From the NCBI RefSeq assembly GCF_964355755.1, contig NC_092679.1, positions 18,838,932 through 18,902,931 on the forward strand: DNA of 64,000 nt, read 5' to 3'. Position numbers and translations under genes: made by a program. This document shows, piece by piece, positions 22,803 through 34,400 of the stretch. The notes beneath the pieces were generated by a model. The model did no database searches and was not told the DNA's origin. It was given only the letters and a program-made list of their open reading frames with translations. Positions within the stretch are counted from its first letter, which is position 1. Every line of letters begins with the position of its first letter. Source of the stretch: Antedon mediterranea (Eukaryota > Echinodermata > Crinoidea > Comatulida > Antedonidae).

Positions 22803-25800
22803 ATGGCTAGCAATTCAAGCAGTATTTCAGAAGCTGAAGCTGCATTGTATGACAGACAAATTCGCTTATGGGGTCTTGAGGCACAAAAACGGTCAGTCTT
22901 TTGTTGATGCTATATAAAATTAAAATAAGCTTAGCTAACTAATCTCTAAGACGGCCTGCTGGCGGTCAAAGTTGAGTAGGGCCGGCTCAGAGGAAGTTTG
23001 TTGATTTATAGAGGAATTGATCATCTCATAAATATTGTTTGTCAAGGTTGTTTTTGAATTAATTAAAACTATTACTGGTTACAACCAATTCAGATAGTGA
23101 ATTAAATTAGTTAATAATTACACAGTATAATAATATTAAATATGTTATATTCACTTTCAATCTAATTTTTTACCATTTTTTTTAATGCAGTCTAAATATT
23201 CTGCAATAGTATAATAATTAACTATTTTTAATGTAACAACTCCCCAGTTACACAATGTATGAAATATTGTAAGGCCAAGTGGTAGAAGTACTAACTATAC
23301 TATAACTATCTAGTTAGTAAATAAAAATAAATCCTTATCCCCCACCCCCAAAAAAAGAATTACTATAAAAAATATCCCTTTTTAAAGGATGCTTTTTGTT
23401 TTCAAACATAAAAGATTATCTTTGTGACTTAGTTACAAGCTAAGTATCCTTTTAAATTCACCAGATTAAGCCTTAAGCAATTGTGTTCTAAATAATATAG
23501 TTTTCATCTCAACAGGCTGCGGGCATCCTCTGTTCTTTTCATTGGTCTAAAAGGCCTTGGTGCAGAGGTGTGCAAAAATGTTGTTCTATCCGGTATTAAT
23601 TCAATCACATTGATGGATCATAATACTGTTACAGAAGAAGATTTCTGCTCAAATTTCCTTATATCATCCAGAGAAGACATAGGCAAAAATGTAAGCGGGC
23701 GAAGAAAAGTGTAAAGAAGAGTTTCTCGCTTCCCTCTCTAAAGCTCTATCTGCACTAGCAAACTAGTAGTTTGACACAAAAAAGTCTGATGTGCCCAAAT
23801 ATGGTAGTGATATAACATCATCATGTCCATATATGGGCACATCACATTTTGTTGTCACATAAAATTTGATAGTGTAGACAGTCATTTATATAAGTGTTAC
23901 TCCTTGTTAATTTAGTAATACATATAAAAACAATTATTTTTTACACTTTCCAGGGGCTTTGATTTTTGGGAGAGTTGACCATATCATCGGACAGTTTTAA
24001 ATTTTTTCTATGCCTCAATTTATATATATATTTGTTAATAATGTCAAGTGAAAATATTTGTAATGTTTTACATGCAATTTGGCTGCTGGGCCACCATATG
24101 TAATTCTATTAAATTAATTAAGTTAATAATAGTAAGGTTATATTGCATGATAATGCATATAACCTAATTTATACAGTAAAGTGAGTTGTTTGAATTTTTT
24201 CATTTATAGAGGGCAGCATCATCAGTGGAAAGAACTCAGGAATTAAACCCTAACGTGATTGTTAAATCAGACAATGACAATCCAGATAACAAACCTGACA
24301 TCTTCTTTGAGCAGTTTGATGTTGTATGTGCCACCTGTTGCCCACGTGCAACCATCTTTAGGCTTAATAACATATGTCATGGCAAGAATATCAAATTCTT
24401 TGCTGGTGATGTCTTTGGCTTCTATGGATACATGTTCGCCGACTTAAACGACCATGAATTTGTTGAGTATGTATTTGAATTTCTTTTGAATAAATAATAA
24501 ATGCCATTGAATGTGCTGCTGTGAGACCGCTTTGGTAAAGCTCTGTCTACACTAGCAAACTTTATGTGGCAAAAAATGTGATGTGCCCGTGTATGGACAT
24601 AATGATGTCATATCACTACCATATTTGGGCATATCACTACCATATTTGTGTGCATCACACTTTTTTGTCAAACTAGTTTGATAGTGTAGACAGAGTTTAA
24701 ATATTCAAATTATTATTATGAATGTAAAATGATGACTTAAAATTATATTTTGTTAATTTAGAGAAAAGGCAAAAATGATAGAAAAAGAGGATTCTAATGG
24801 CGTTAAAAAACTTGTAGCTGATGACACAGAGACAGTCGTTACCAAAAAAACTTTCTCTTACTGCCGCTTCAAAGATGCTCTGGATGTTGATTGGTCGACA
24901 GAGAAGTATGCAAAAGCGTTGAAAAGGGCTTCTGACGTTTACTTCATAATGCAAAGTGAGTAAAGCCTTGTCTACACTATTAAACTTTATGTGATGAAAA
25001 AAAATGTGATTTGCCCATATATCCTTAGAGAATAGAAGGCTTTGAATTGTTTGCATATACGTGTTCCATATGTGATGAATTAGTATGAAATAGGGTCTGT
25101 ATGTGAGGTGTGTTTGATACCTGTTACGTGATGTAATTTTACACTTATTATTCTCTGTGTATAAATGTGTAAACAAATTTATATAGAAGAGGCTATGGTT
25201 TTTATACTTATAAACATATCTTTTGCAGTTCTGTTAATGTTTCGTGAACAGTTTGGAAGAGACCCACAGCCTGGTAACCTGGAGAATGACCGAACAGAGT
25301 TACAGCGGTTACGAGAAGAGGTTCTTGATGCGTTAAAGGTCAAATCTGACCCAGTAGATGACAACTTCAGTGGGTAAGTTGATTAACAAACAAAAATGAT
25401 TTGCATTATTTGTGTAATGAAATCAATTTAACTTAATTTTCAACTACAATAAATACAATAATAATAAGTCATAGTGGAGCTGTAGCTTGGTGATTAGCAA
25501 GCTTGCCTTCCAATGCCATGGTCACAAGTTAAATTCTGACCTAGTTCCAGAGTTGTAGCTCAATACGTCATTCACTGGTGTAAAAAAGTTTAAAAAACTA
25601 ACCTATGATTAATATACGTTTTCAGATCCTGATTAATTTAATATTGTATATTTTTTTTAGTCACTGTGCCGCTGAACTCAGCCCAATCTGTGCTATCGTG
25701 GGCGGTGTTATGGGACAAGAGATTATTAAGGTCATTTTATGTTACTTTGTTCACATTATAAGATCACAACACATACTATAAGATCACAGCACATACTATT

Positions 25801-28049
25801 AGATCACAACACATACTATTAATTCACAACACATACTATTAGATCACAACACATACTATTAGATCACAACACATACTATTAGATCACAACACATACTATT
25901 AGATCACAACACATACTATTAGATCACAACACATACTATTAGATCACAACACATACTATTAGATCACAACACATACTATTAATTCACAACACATACTATT
26001 AGATCACAACACATACTATTAGATCACAACACATACTATTAGATCACAACACATACTATTAGATCACAACACATACTATTAGATCACAACACATACTATT
26101 AGATCACAACACATACTATTAGATCACAACACATACTATTAGATCACAACACATACTATTAGATCACAACACATACTATTAGATCACAACACATACTATT
26201 AGATCACAACACATACTATTAGATCACAACACATACTATTAGATCACAACACATACTATTAGATCACAACACATACTATTAGATCACAACACATACTATT
26301 AGATCACAACACATACTATTAGATCACAACACATACTATTAGATCACAACACATACTATTAGATCACAACACATACTATTAGATCACAACACATACTATT
26401 AGATCACAACACATACTATTAGATCACAACACATACTATTAGATCACATCACATACTATGAGATCACAACACATACTATGAGATCACAACACATACTATT
26501 AGATCACAACACATACTATTAGATCACAACACATACTATTAGATCACAACACATACTATTAGATCACAACACATACTATTAGATCACAACACATACTATT
26601 AGATCACAACACATACTATTAGATCACAACACATACTATTAGATCACAACACATACTATTAGATCACAACACATACTATTAGATCACAACACATACTATT
26701 AGATCACAACACATACTATTAGATCACAACACATACTATTAGATCACAACACATACTATTAGATCACAACACATACTATTAGATCACAACACATACTATG
26801 AGATCACAACACATACTATTAGATCACAACACATACTATTAGATCACAACACATACTATTAGATCACAACACATACTATGAGATCACAACACATACTATT
26901 AGATCACAACACATACTATTAGATCACAACACATACTATTAGATCACAACACATACTATTAGATCACAACACATACTATTAGATCACAACACATACTATG
27001 AGATCACAACACATACTATTAGATCACAACACATACTATTAGATCACAACACATACTATTAGATCACAACACATACTATTAGATCACAACACATACTATT
27101 AGATCACAACACATACTATTAGATCACAACACATACTATTAGATCACATCACATACTATAAGATCACAACACATACTATGAGATCACAACACATACTATT
27201 AGATCACAACACATACTATTAGATCACAACACATACTATTAGATCACAACACATACTATTAGATCACAACACATACTATTAGATCACAACACATACTATT
27301 AGATCACAACACATACTATTAGATCACAACACATACTATTAGATCACAACACATACTATTAGATCACAACACATACTATTAGATCACAACACATACTATT
27401 AGATCACAACACATACTATTAGATCACAACACATACTATTAGATCACAACACATACTATTAGATCACAACACATACTATTAGATCACAACACATACTATG
27501 AGATCACAACACATACTATTAGATCACAACACATACTATTAGATCACAACACATACTATTAGATCACAACACATACTATGAGATCACAACACATACTATT
27601 AGATCACAACACATACTATTAGATCACAACACATACTATTAGATCACAACACATACTATTAGATCACAACACATACTATTAGATCACAACACATACTATG
27701 AGATCACAACACATACTATGAGATCACAACACATACTATTAGATCACAACACATACTATAGAAACTAATAAATGTTACTATTATTACTTTGCTTTGTAAT
27801 TTTAACTCGTAAGTAAGCAACAAATTAATTAATTAATCCATCAAAATTTATTTAGAAATTTAACAATTTACAAAACATAGAATCATAAAGCTATCCTAGC
27901 CTTCCCCCAAAAACATTTACTACTTTTGTTTTCAATTGGGAATACATTTTTTTTTTCAGGCTGTATCATGCAGGGATGTACCTCACAATAATTTCTTTTT
28001 CTTCAATGGATTAAACAGTACTGGAATTGTTGATTGTATTGGAAGTTGA
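22803..28049 (+). CDS. SAE1: SUMO-activating enzyme subunit 1
   Basis: Exons 22803-22891, 23516-23690, 24210-24466, 24762-24955, 25229-25373, 25661-25730, 27960-28049; 339 residues, near the usual 340-350. Seen: YDRQIRLWGLEAQKRLRAS, GLKGLGAEV (the nucleotide-fold loop), DHNTVTEEDF, ELNPNV, FDVVCATCC, KFFAGDVFGFYGY, the HCAAELSPICAIVGGVMGQE segment and the C-terminal NNFFFFNG. This is the whole AOS1-type half of the SUMO E1. Known role: with UBA2 it adenylates and activates SUMO, mainly in the nucleus; this subunit lacks the catalytic cysteine domain, as expected. The intron before the last exon is 2.2 kb because of a 2-kb satellite. MITEs sit in three other introns. Confidence 0.95.
23741..23884. 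repeat. Hairpin MITE family B, copy 6 (SAE1 intron)
   Basis: AAGCTCTATCTGCACTAGCA at the left, a CCATATATGGGC core and TTGATAGTGTAGACAG at the right. Starts about 50 bases after the exon 2 donor. Confidence 0.85.
24538..24698. repeat. Hairpin MITE family B, copy 7 (SAE1 intron)
   Basis: Both ends present; doubled ACTACCATATTTG block in the centre. It ends about 60 bases before the next SAE1 exon. Confidence 0.88.
24961..25022. repeat. Hairpin MITE family B, copy 8 (left half only)
   Basis: Begins five bases inside the intron, directly after the SAE1 exon 4 donor at 24956, and stops at CCCATATAT. The right arm is missing. Confidence 0.75.
25470..25565 (+). repeat. tRNA-like SINE fragment (SAE1 intron)
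   Basis: GTAGCTTGGTGATTAGCAAG followed by a weak B-box-like CACAAGTTAAATTCTG. Resembles other tRNA-derived SINE heads here, but with a poor B box. Confidence 0.4.
25761..27760. repeat. 20-bp satellite, exactly 100 units (SAE1 intron 6)
   Basis: Consensus AGATCACAACACATACTATT, head to tail over 2,000 bases without a single insertion or deletion. Variation is only by substitution: the last base is T, sometimes G or A; two units read AATTCACAAC (25821, 25981); two read AGATCACATC (26441, 27141). Flanking partial units blend into the intron. No coding frame is supported. Confidence 0.97.
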
Positions 28050-28083
28050 GATTGAATCAGTTGAGGTCCATTGATTTCATCCA

Positions 28084-28307
28084 AACAAGGCAATCTAACA
28101 ACAGGATGCCGAGCTCCAGAGATCAAAGGGTTTTATGTGTGGCTGCAACATGATCAGTTGTTCCATGCCTCTTGACAGCACAAATACCGCTTTCTATGTA
28201 GAATATGTAATGTTGGTATTTGTGGCAGCCAGACATAAGATCAAAGGACGGTAACGAGTTACTATCTTGGCAAGGCAAGATCAGTGTCCTGTTGTTAGAT
28301 TGACTTG
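28084..28307. repeat. Foldback element in the SAE1 3' region
   Basis: CAATCTAACAACAGGA (28091-28106) is matched by its exact complement at 28287-28302. Inside, TTATGTGTGGCTGC pairs with GCAGCCAGACATAA and ACAAATACC with GGTATTTGT. A nested hairpin of about 220 bases lies just after the SAE1 stop. Confidence 0.8.
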
Positions 28308-28371
28308 ATTCAAACCAGAGATACCACCGGATAGATGTCTTTGTTTTTGTTCAAAATGAGTTCTTAGTGGG

Positions 28372-30334
28372 TCAGCCAGACTCAACTTGTAATTCAGGAG
28401 CTACAAAAACAACAAGTTACAAAATAACTTTAAAATAAAAGACTACCATAACAAACATATTTTATTGATTGTAAATGGGCTGTTTAAAATGTTTGTTTTT
28501 CTAAAGTAATTACAATTGTTATAATAAAATAAATGGAAACACATTTGAATTTGTGATTTTTGCTTTGTATAAAGCGCTGTCTAAACTATTAAACTAGTTT
28601 TTGATGTGCCCAAATATATAATTTATGATATGACGTCATCGTGTCCATATATGGGTACGTCGTCACATTTTATTGTCACATAAATGTTGGTAGTGTAGAC
28701 AGAGCTTTACTAAAAACAGTCGTGTCCCCTGAACAGGCGTTCGTTTCACAGCAGAGTCTGCCTCTCTAGGGTTATCCCAAAGAAGGGGTTTTACTGTATT
28801 GTTTCATTTATTTCGGAAAATATAATACAGAGTACAAAATTCTCCATAGCTCAAGAAAGAATGTTTGAATTTGTGCTTGAGTACAGAAAGTGTCCTCAAA
28901 ACTTCTTCAGGTATACATCTGAAATATATTTAGTGTTGAACTAAGTATTTGCAGTTTATGACCACAACCTATGTACTGCACTGTTTATGTTGAGGTAGTA
29001 AATACTACATAAAAAAACCACAATTGTACCAAAAGTATATTTTTTATAAAAGACGTACCTGGAGATGTTTGCCGTGGTTTCTTTAGTTTCCAAACAATGC
29101 AAAAGATTATTGCTATACCAAATAATGCCGACACAACGCTCACAATAATTCTATTAAACATAAACAATATCAATTTTTTTTTAGTTCACACATTTTTCCA
29201 CGAAAGTGTTTTTTCTGTTATCTAATTGTTAATGAAATCAAATAGTGGTATAATATTCAATGAATTAAAGAGCAAGGATTAAACAGACTATCAGACCAGT
29301 TACAGACCTAACATTTGCACGTATTCTGTAGGAGGCGCATATAATGGGTGCTTTGTGCGCATGGGTGCTTTGTGCGCATATGGATGCTTTGTGCGCAGAT
29401 AGGTGCTTTGTGCGCCGCCTCCTCAACTTTGCGTACAAAATACTTACATTGCAATTCGTTTTATTATTCTTGATCGGATTTCATCCTCAACAGCGTTCTT
29501 CACATTCGAAAGTATTTTTTTCGTTGAATTTTCGTTTTGATTATACAAATCTACAAGTATCTTGACGTTATCGTCGACGTCATTGTTATCATTGACGTCA
29601 TTATTGTCTGTGTCTTCGCAACAATACGATCCGTTGGCAAAATTGCAGCACACACTGAATGAACATTCTATATTTATGGAAACCGTTGATGTTTCGTTAG
29701 ACGAACATCCCTGTGAAACAACTTGTAACCAAAAAAATAATAGCATAATTTTTTTTATTATATCAATTTCGGCAAACACAGTTATATTATACAGACAAAA
29801 CAAAATACACAAAAAAACAACAAGATTGCGCCAAGCAGAGGCAAAAGAGGTCAACAGCTCCTGTCGCCAATTAGGCGTGCCACTCCAACAAACAAGCTAA
29901 AACGTACAGTAATCAATATAAATATATAATAACATTATAATTGTTCTACAATGATTTTTAAAAATATCTTTAAAGTGTTTGTAACATGAGAATCAATTAT
30001 TTTAATAACCCATTGTTATAACAATTTACGGAGGTAACATATTTTTTTTAAACTAACTCACTATAAGATGATGGTGTCGGGTCGTGCTAGGATACACCAG
30101 TTACTGGACCCATCTGAGTTTAATAACTAGCATACTATTGAATTAAGTTCGTATCTGGTACCCGATTACATTTTTTGTTACGACTGCCACAGGGACGATG
30201 TATGGAGATAATCGTACATAACGCATCAGTAAATATACAAGTGATATTAATAATTGTTATGTAATGGTCTTACCTGGTGAAATAATAATTAAAGTCAGTT
30301 GTATAAGAAACAAGATTAGTCGGGATACATTCAT
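28372..30334 (-). CDS. Small type I membrane protein with cysteine-rich ectodomain, unrecognised
   Basis: Minus-strand exons: 30274-30334, 29448-29721, 29059-29150, 28372-28400; phases match at all junctions and give about 151 residues. Order: signal peptide (MNVSRLILFLIQLTLIIIS); ectodomain with six cysteines as C-x13-C-x4-CC-x7-CC, with several N-x-S/T sites; an Asn/Asp-rich linker with repeated NNDVNDN-like text; a helix; one transmembrane segment (about 112-131, IIIVSVVSALFGIAIIFCIV); then KLKKPRQTSP and a short tail. The CC...CC pattern before a single membrane span recalls the Shisa/WBP1-type group, but spacing and distance to the membrane do not fit well, so I leave it unnamed. It converges on SAE1, and the two 3' UTRs must be close or overlapping. 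Confidence 0.7.
28571..28709. repeat. Hairpin MITE family B, copy 9
   Basis: AAAGCGCTGTCTAAACTATT and GTAGTGTAGACAGAGCTTT ends around a CCATATATGGGT core, in an intron of the membrane-protein gene. Confidence 0.85.
29333..29415. repeat. Short direct repeats next to an exon
   Basis: Four copies of GGTGCTTTGTGCGC (one starts GATGC) at about 18-base spacing, in the intron just 3' of the ectodomain exon of the membrane-protein gene. Confidence 0.75.
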
Positions 30335-31465
30335 CTTTCTTTCTTGTTTCATAGATGCCTATTACGTTACATGAAAGGTCAAGGTCATATAGTAGAGAGG
30401 TACATCATAGAACCATGAAATATTATATTGGTTTGTATATCGCTATGCTTTAAACAAATTGGAAATACGCTTCTCTCATGTGTAGTTGTTTATTATTTAT
30501 CTTCTGCCTAATGTATTACTTTGGTTTATTAAATGTGTTTTCATATTCGACACTCATTTGTCTTGTCATGTTATTGTTTTACATAATGATCGAATTTTGT
30601 GTTACTTGAATCCCAAACGGCTACAGTCGATTCTTTTTTCTAATGATTTAAGTTTTATATTGGATGTTTATTATTGAGAAATAAATTTATTCTGAATTCT
30701 TTTATACACAAGTAGGCCTAATTGTTTTATTCATAATATTTTACATAATATATCCATAGCAAAAAAAAACCTCTCAGTACAAAAAAAAGTCACACTTGTC
30801 CACGTACATATTAACCATATACTTTATAATTATAAAATTACTTTCATAACGGATTTTCTAAATTTGTACGTAATTTTTATTATGTTGTGGCCTACACACA
30901 GTACCTATATTTTTTCTTCACAATCTATGTTAGTATTTTGCAAGTTGATTATCCTTTTTCGTCAAATAACTATGTCAACTTCAACAATATTTACGTTATG
31001 CAATAAAGTATTAAATAATAAATAGGCCTACTGGAGTGCATGATGTTGTGATTCTTCAACGAATATAGTGTCTATAGCCAAAAAGCGGGCGTGTTCTTCA
31101 CATATTTAAAATGTGTGGACCACGCCAATTTCTTTTGGCGGGTTCTGTTGTCGCATGCTTTTGTACATGCAACCAGTCTCAGTCTGTTGATATTCAGTAT
31201 TTTACCAGGCGTTCACTTTTATAGTTAAAAATCCTCCTGTGCCTAAAACTGTCTTTTAAAAATGTTATGTCAGATAGATTTTTAACAATGTTCCTTATAA
31301 TTCACAAAGAGAACATGTACATTACATCTATATTGTTATATCACACTGCACCAAATGAAAGTTAATTACTTCAACAATTCAAATTCACAAATAATAAACA
31401 CTTTTTATTTTTACTGTATTCTCATTTATTCATTTTTAAATAAAATTTATTACATACAAATGATC
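30335..31465. other. Intergenic region
   Basis: Promoter side of the membrane-protein gene and 3' side of RRP36. AT-rich; no exon or repeat that I can support. Confidence 0.55.
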
Positions 31466-34400
31466 TTAACTAGAAAAGTGTTTGCGTTGCTTTGAAGCAT
31501 TCTTCTTCCTTCGCTTTGCTATGTACGTGTCTAATTTTCCTGATTCCTTCAACATTTTGTATTTTTCAGTTAGTTCTGCCTTTCGTTTTTCCGCTAAAAT
31601 GACACAAAATAACATATATAAGTAAAAGAAGATGAGGTCATTTTGTATATATATATTGTGCATACATTAGAGGACTAGAGTGTTGTTCCACTGTACCATG
31701 CCAACAAGGGTGTTAATATGCTATCCAATCAAATTTGAACCATACTATAAAAGCCCTAGTGGTCTAATCTAATGATAGGATCAGTGGCATAACGTAATGG
31801 AGGCCTCTGGTTTAGGAACCCCAAGTGGCCTTCCAACGCTGGAGGCATTGGGCGTTTTTAGCCTTTTTCGACATACTTTAATACCTGATTTTTCGTCTGG
31901 GCACTACTCAGGGGCCCCAATAAGCCCCTGGGTTTAGCCAGTGAGTGCTCATAGCCGTTACACCACTAGGTAGATTGTAATCAAGCAGAATGTTCGAATC
32001 TTGGTTGGGGAATCTCTTTCTCATTCTCATACACAATTTAAAACAAATCTGTGCCAGTCCCTTTCCAGCATTTTAATCATTTTCTGTGCGATGATCTACT
32101 TACACTTCTTAAGATAAAATGGTTTCTTTCCTTGCTTTATCAGTTCTCTTTCTGCAGCTCGTCTTTGTTTTTCCATCTCTTTTTGCCTCTGTTTATTTTC
32201 TTCTGATTTTTCTTTTTGTTTCTTAAGTATACAAATACATAAATGAATTATATATAAATTTAAAATTTAAGCTAAAATACATTTTTCCTTTTTACTATAT
32301 TTATACTGATGCTTCATATTCTCACTTGTTTTTATTATTTTTTGTAACCATGTTAAAGGGAGACAAGTTTACTTTTTTTATGCTCTGTATTATTTGTATG
32401 GCATTTGATATGAAATAAATGTTTGCTGAATTAAACTGAATTTACATCAGCCCTATCTTCCTGTACAGGCTTATTTCATTATTATTTTCAGAAAAACAGT
32501 ATCGCTTTTTGATGATGAACAACTCTAAAATGTATATATGTGTTTATTGTTTTATGTTTTTTATGTAAAAGGGTCCTGCGAAAACAGAAGTGTAAACTTC
32601 TCTATGCAGGATCCTTGCCATCATTTATGCTATGAAACTGTATTTATAAACGATGAGTAAATAAATGTGAATTGAATTGAATTAACGTCAACCATTGCAA
32701 GATGTAGCACCATTTCCTCTTAAAGTATTCTTATTATATCTCCATTCATTTTAATTAATGTTCATGAAATAATCAGTCTTCTTACCATTTTCTGCAGTAG
32801 ATTTTTCAGTTGAGCTTGTTTCTCTGTATCTTGAGCCTTCTTAATCTCTTTCTGAACTTGCTGGTAACAAAAGAAAAAAAAAGAAATGGCTAGAAATGTT
32901 ATTTAAGTTTAACTCACACTGTAATCTGTACACAGTTTACTGTGATTATTTATAATACATATATATTTATTTTTTATATTTTATTTAAAGATTGTAAATA
33001 ACAAAATATAAGTTAAATGTAAACCAGAAATAGCAAAGAACAAAGTGGGTCACTTCAAGAAAGGGCGAAATTCTCAATTACTCAATTAATTTCTCAGAAT
33101 AATATGATAATATGTGCGCTTTATAAATCTTATTATCTTAGCTTCGGATAAACTTGGGGAACATGTTTGTTTCTATAGACAGTTAACGTTATACAGTTTC
33201 ACTGACCTCCTGTTCATTTTTCCTTATGTCCTTCAGAAAACTGTAATTCTGATTAAATGCTTCTTCCTTAAATTCACCAGATAGATCATCAAATCTAGGA
33301 TCTCTTGACGTCTACAAAAAACAATAACACAATTTAAGTATGATGAAATGTCAGTTATTTCTTAATAGATAGAAACTCTACATTTGACGCACAGGCAACC
33401 AACTAACATTAAATACATGCATGACACCATGTCGTTAAGCTCTGTCTAATCAAAATAGTTTGATGTGCCCAAATATGGTAATGATATGCTTAAATATGGT
33501 AGTGATATGACATCATCATGTCCATATATGGGCACATAATATTTTTTTGTCACATAAAGTTGTGTACACAGACCTTTAGTCCCATCCCACATTCGTATCT
33601 TACCCTGCTGTTTACTGGAACTACTTCTCTTCTTCTTGTAATAGTCTTCTTTGACGATATTTCTTGAGGCCTAGATGAAAAAAAATCATAGTATATATAT
33701 ATATTTTTTTTTAAATTTAAAAAAAATCTACCAATTCAAATTCATGAGAAACTGGCTTGTTTGCTTTATGCTGCCAAACTAACCTGTTTTTATTTAACCG
33801 ATTAAACTTTGGTGGTTGGTTACTTGTTCTTTTCTGCTTTCTCTTGTTACCAAACATTGCTTCCTCATAACTATACATGACATAATTATATTATTTAAGC
33901 ATTGTAACTTTTATTAAAAATATTATATCTATCATTAGTGTGTTCTAAACACTTTAGAAATGCAATCAAACAGAGTTTCTGATACTCTTAGAATCTTAAC
34001 ATCAATAATATAACCTTAATTAACATTAAAACAATATTTATATCAAAATACATACATTTTTGTGCCTAATGTCTCTTGTAATTTCTGCAATTCTTCAAAT
34101 GAAACTTCAGATAATTCTACAAAAAAAAAAACTGTTAAAAAATACATGTATACATATGTAGTCTAATGACATTTGATGGTTGTTTTAAAAATTCTGTAGA
34201 CCTACTCTGAATTGAAAAAATTATAAATGAATTGAAAGAATAATGAATGAGTTGAAAGAATAATAAATGAATTGAAAGAATAATGAATGAGTTGAAAGAA
34301 TAATGAATGAATTGAATGAATAATGAATGAGTTGAAAGAATAATGAATGAATTGAAAGAATAATAAATGAATTGAAAGAATAATGAATGAGTTGAAAGAA

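Noticed and set aside
24697-25176. Minus-strand frame of 159 residues
   Set aside because: Covers SAE1 exon 4 and flanking intron in antisense; the plus strand carries conserved SAE1 residues.
25761-27760. CRISPR-like array of identical short repeats
   Set aside because: Units are contiguous with no spacers, the host is a eukaryote, and the array lies in a gene intron.
29344-29900. Plus-strand frames of 73 and 112 residues
   Set aside because: Antisense to the ectodomain exon of the membrane-protein gene, where splice phases support the minus strand.
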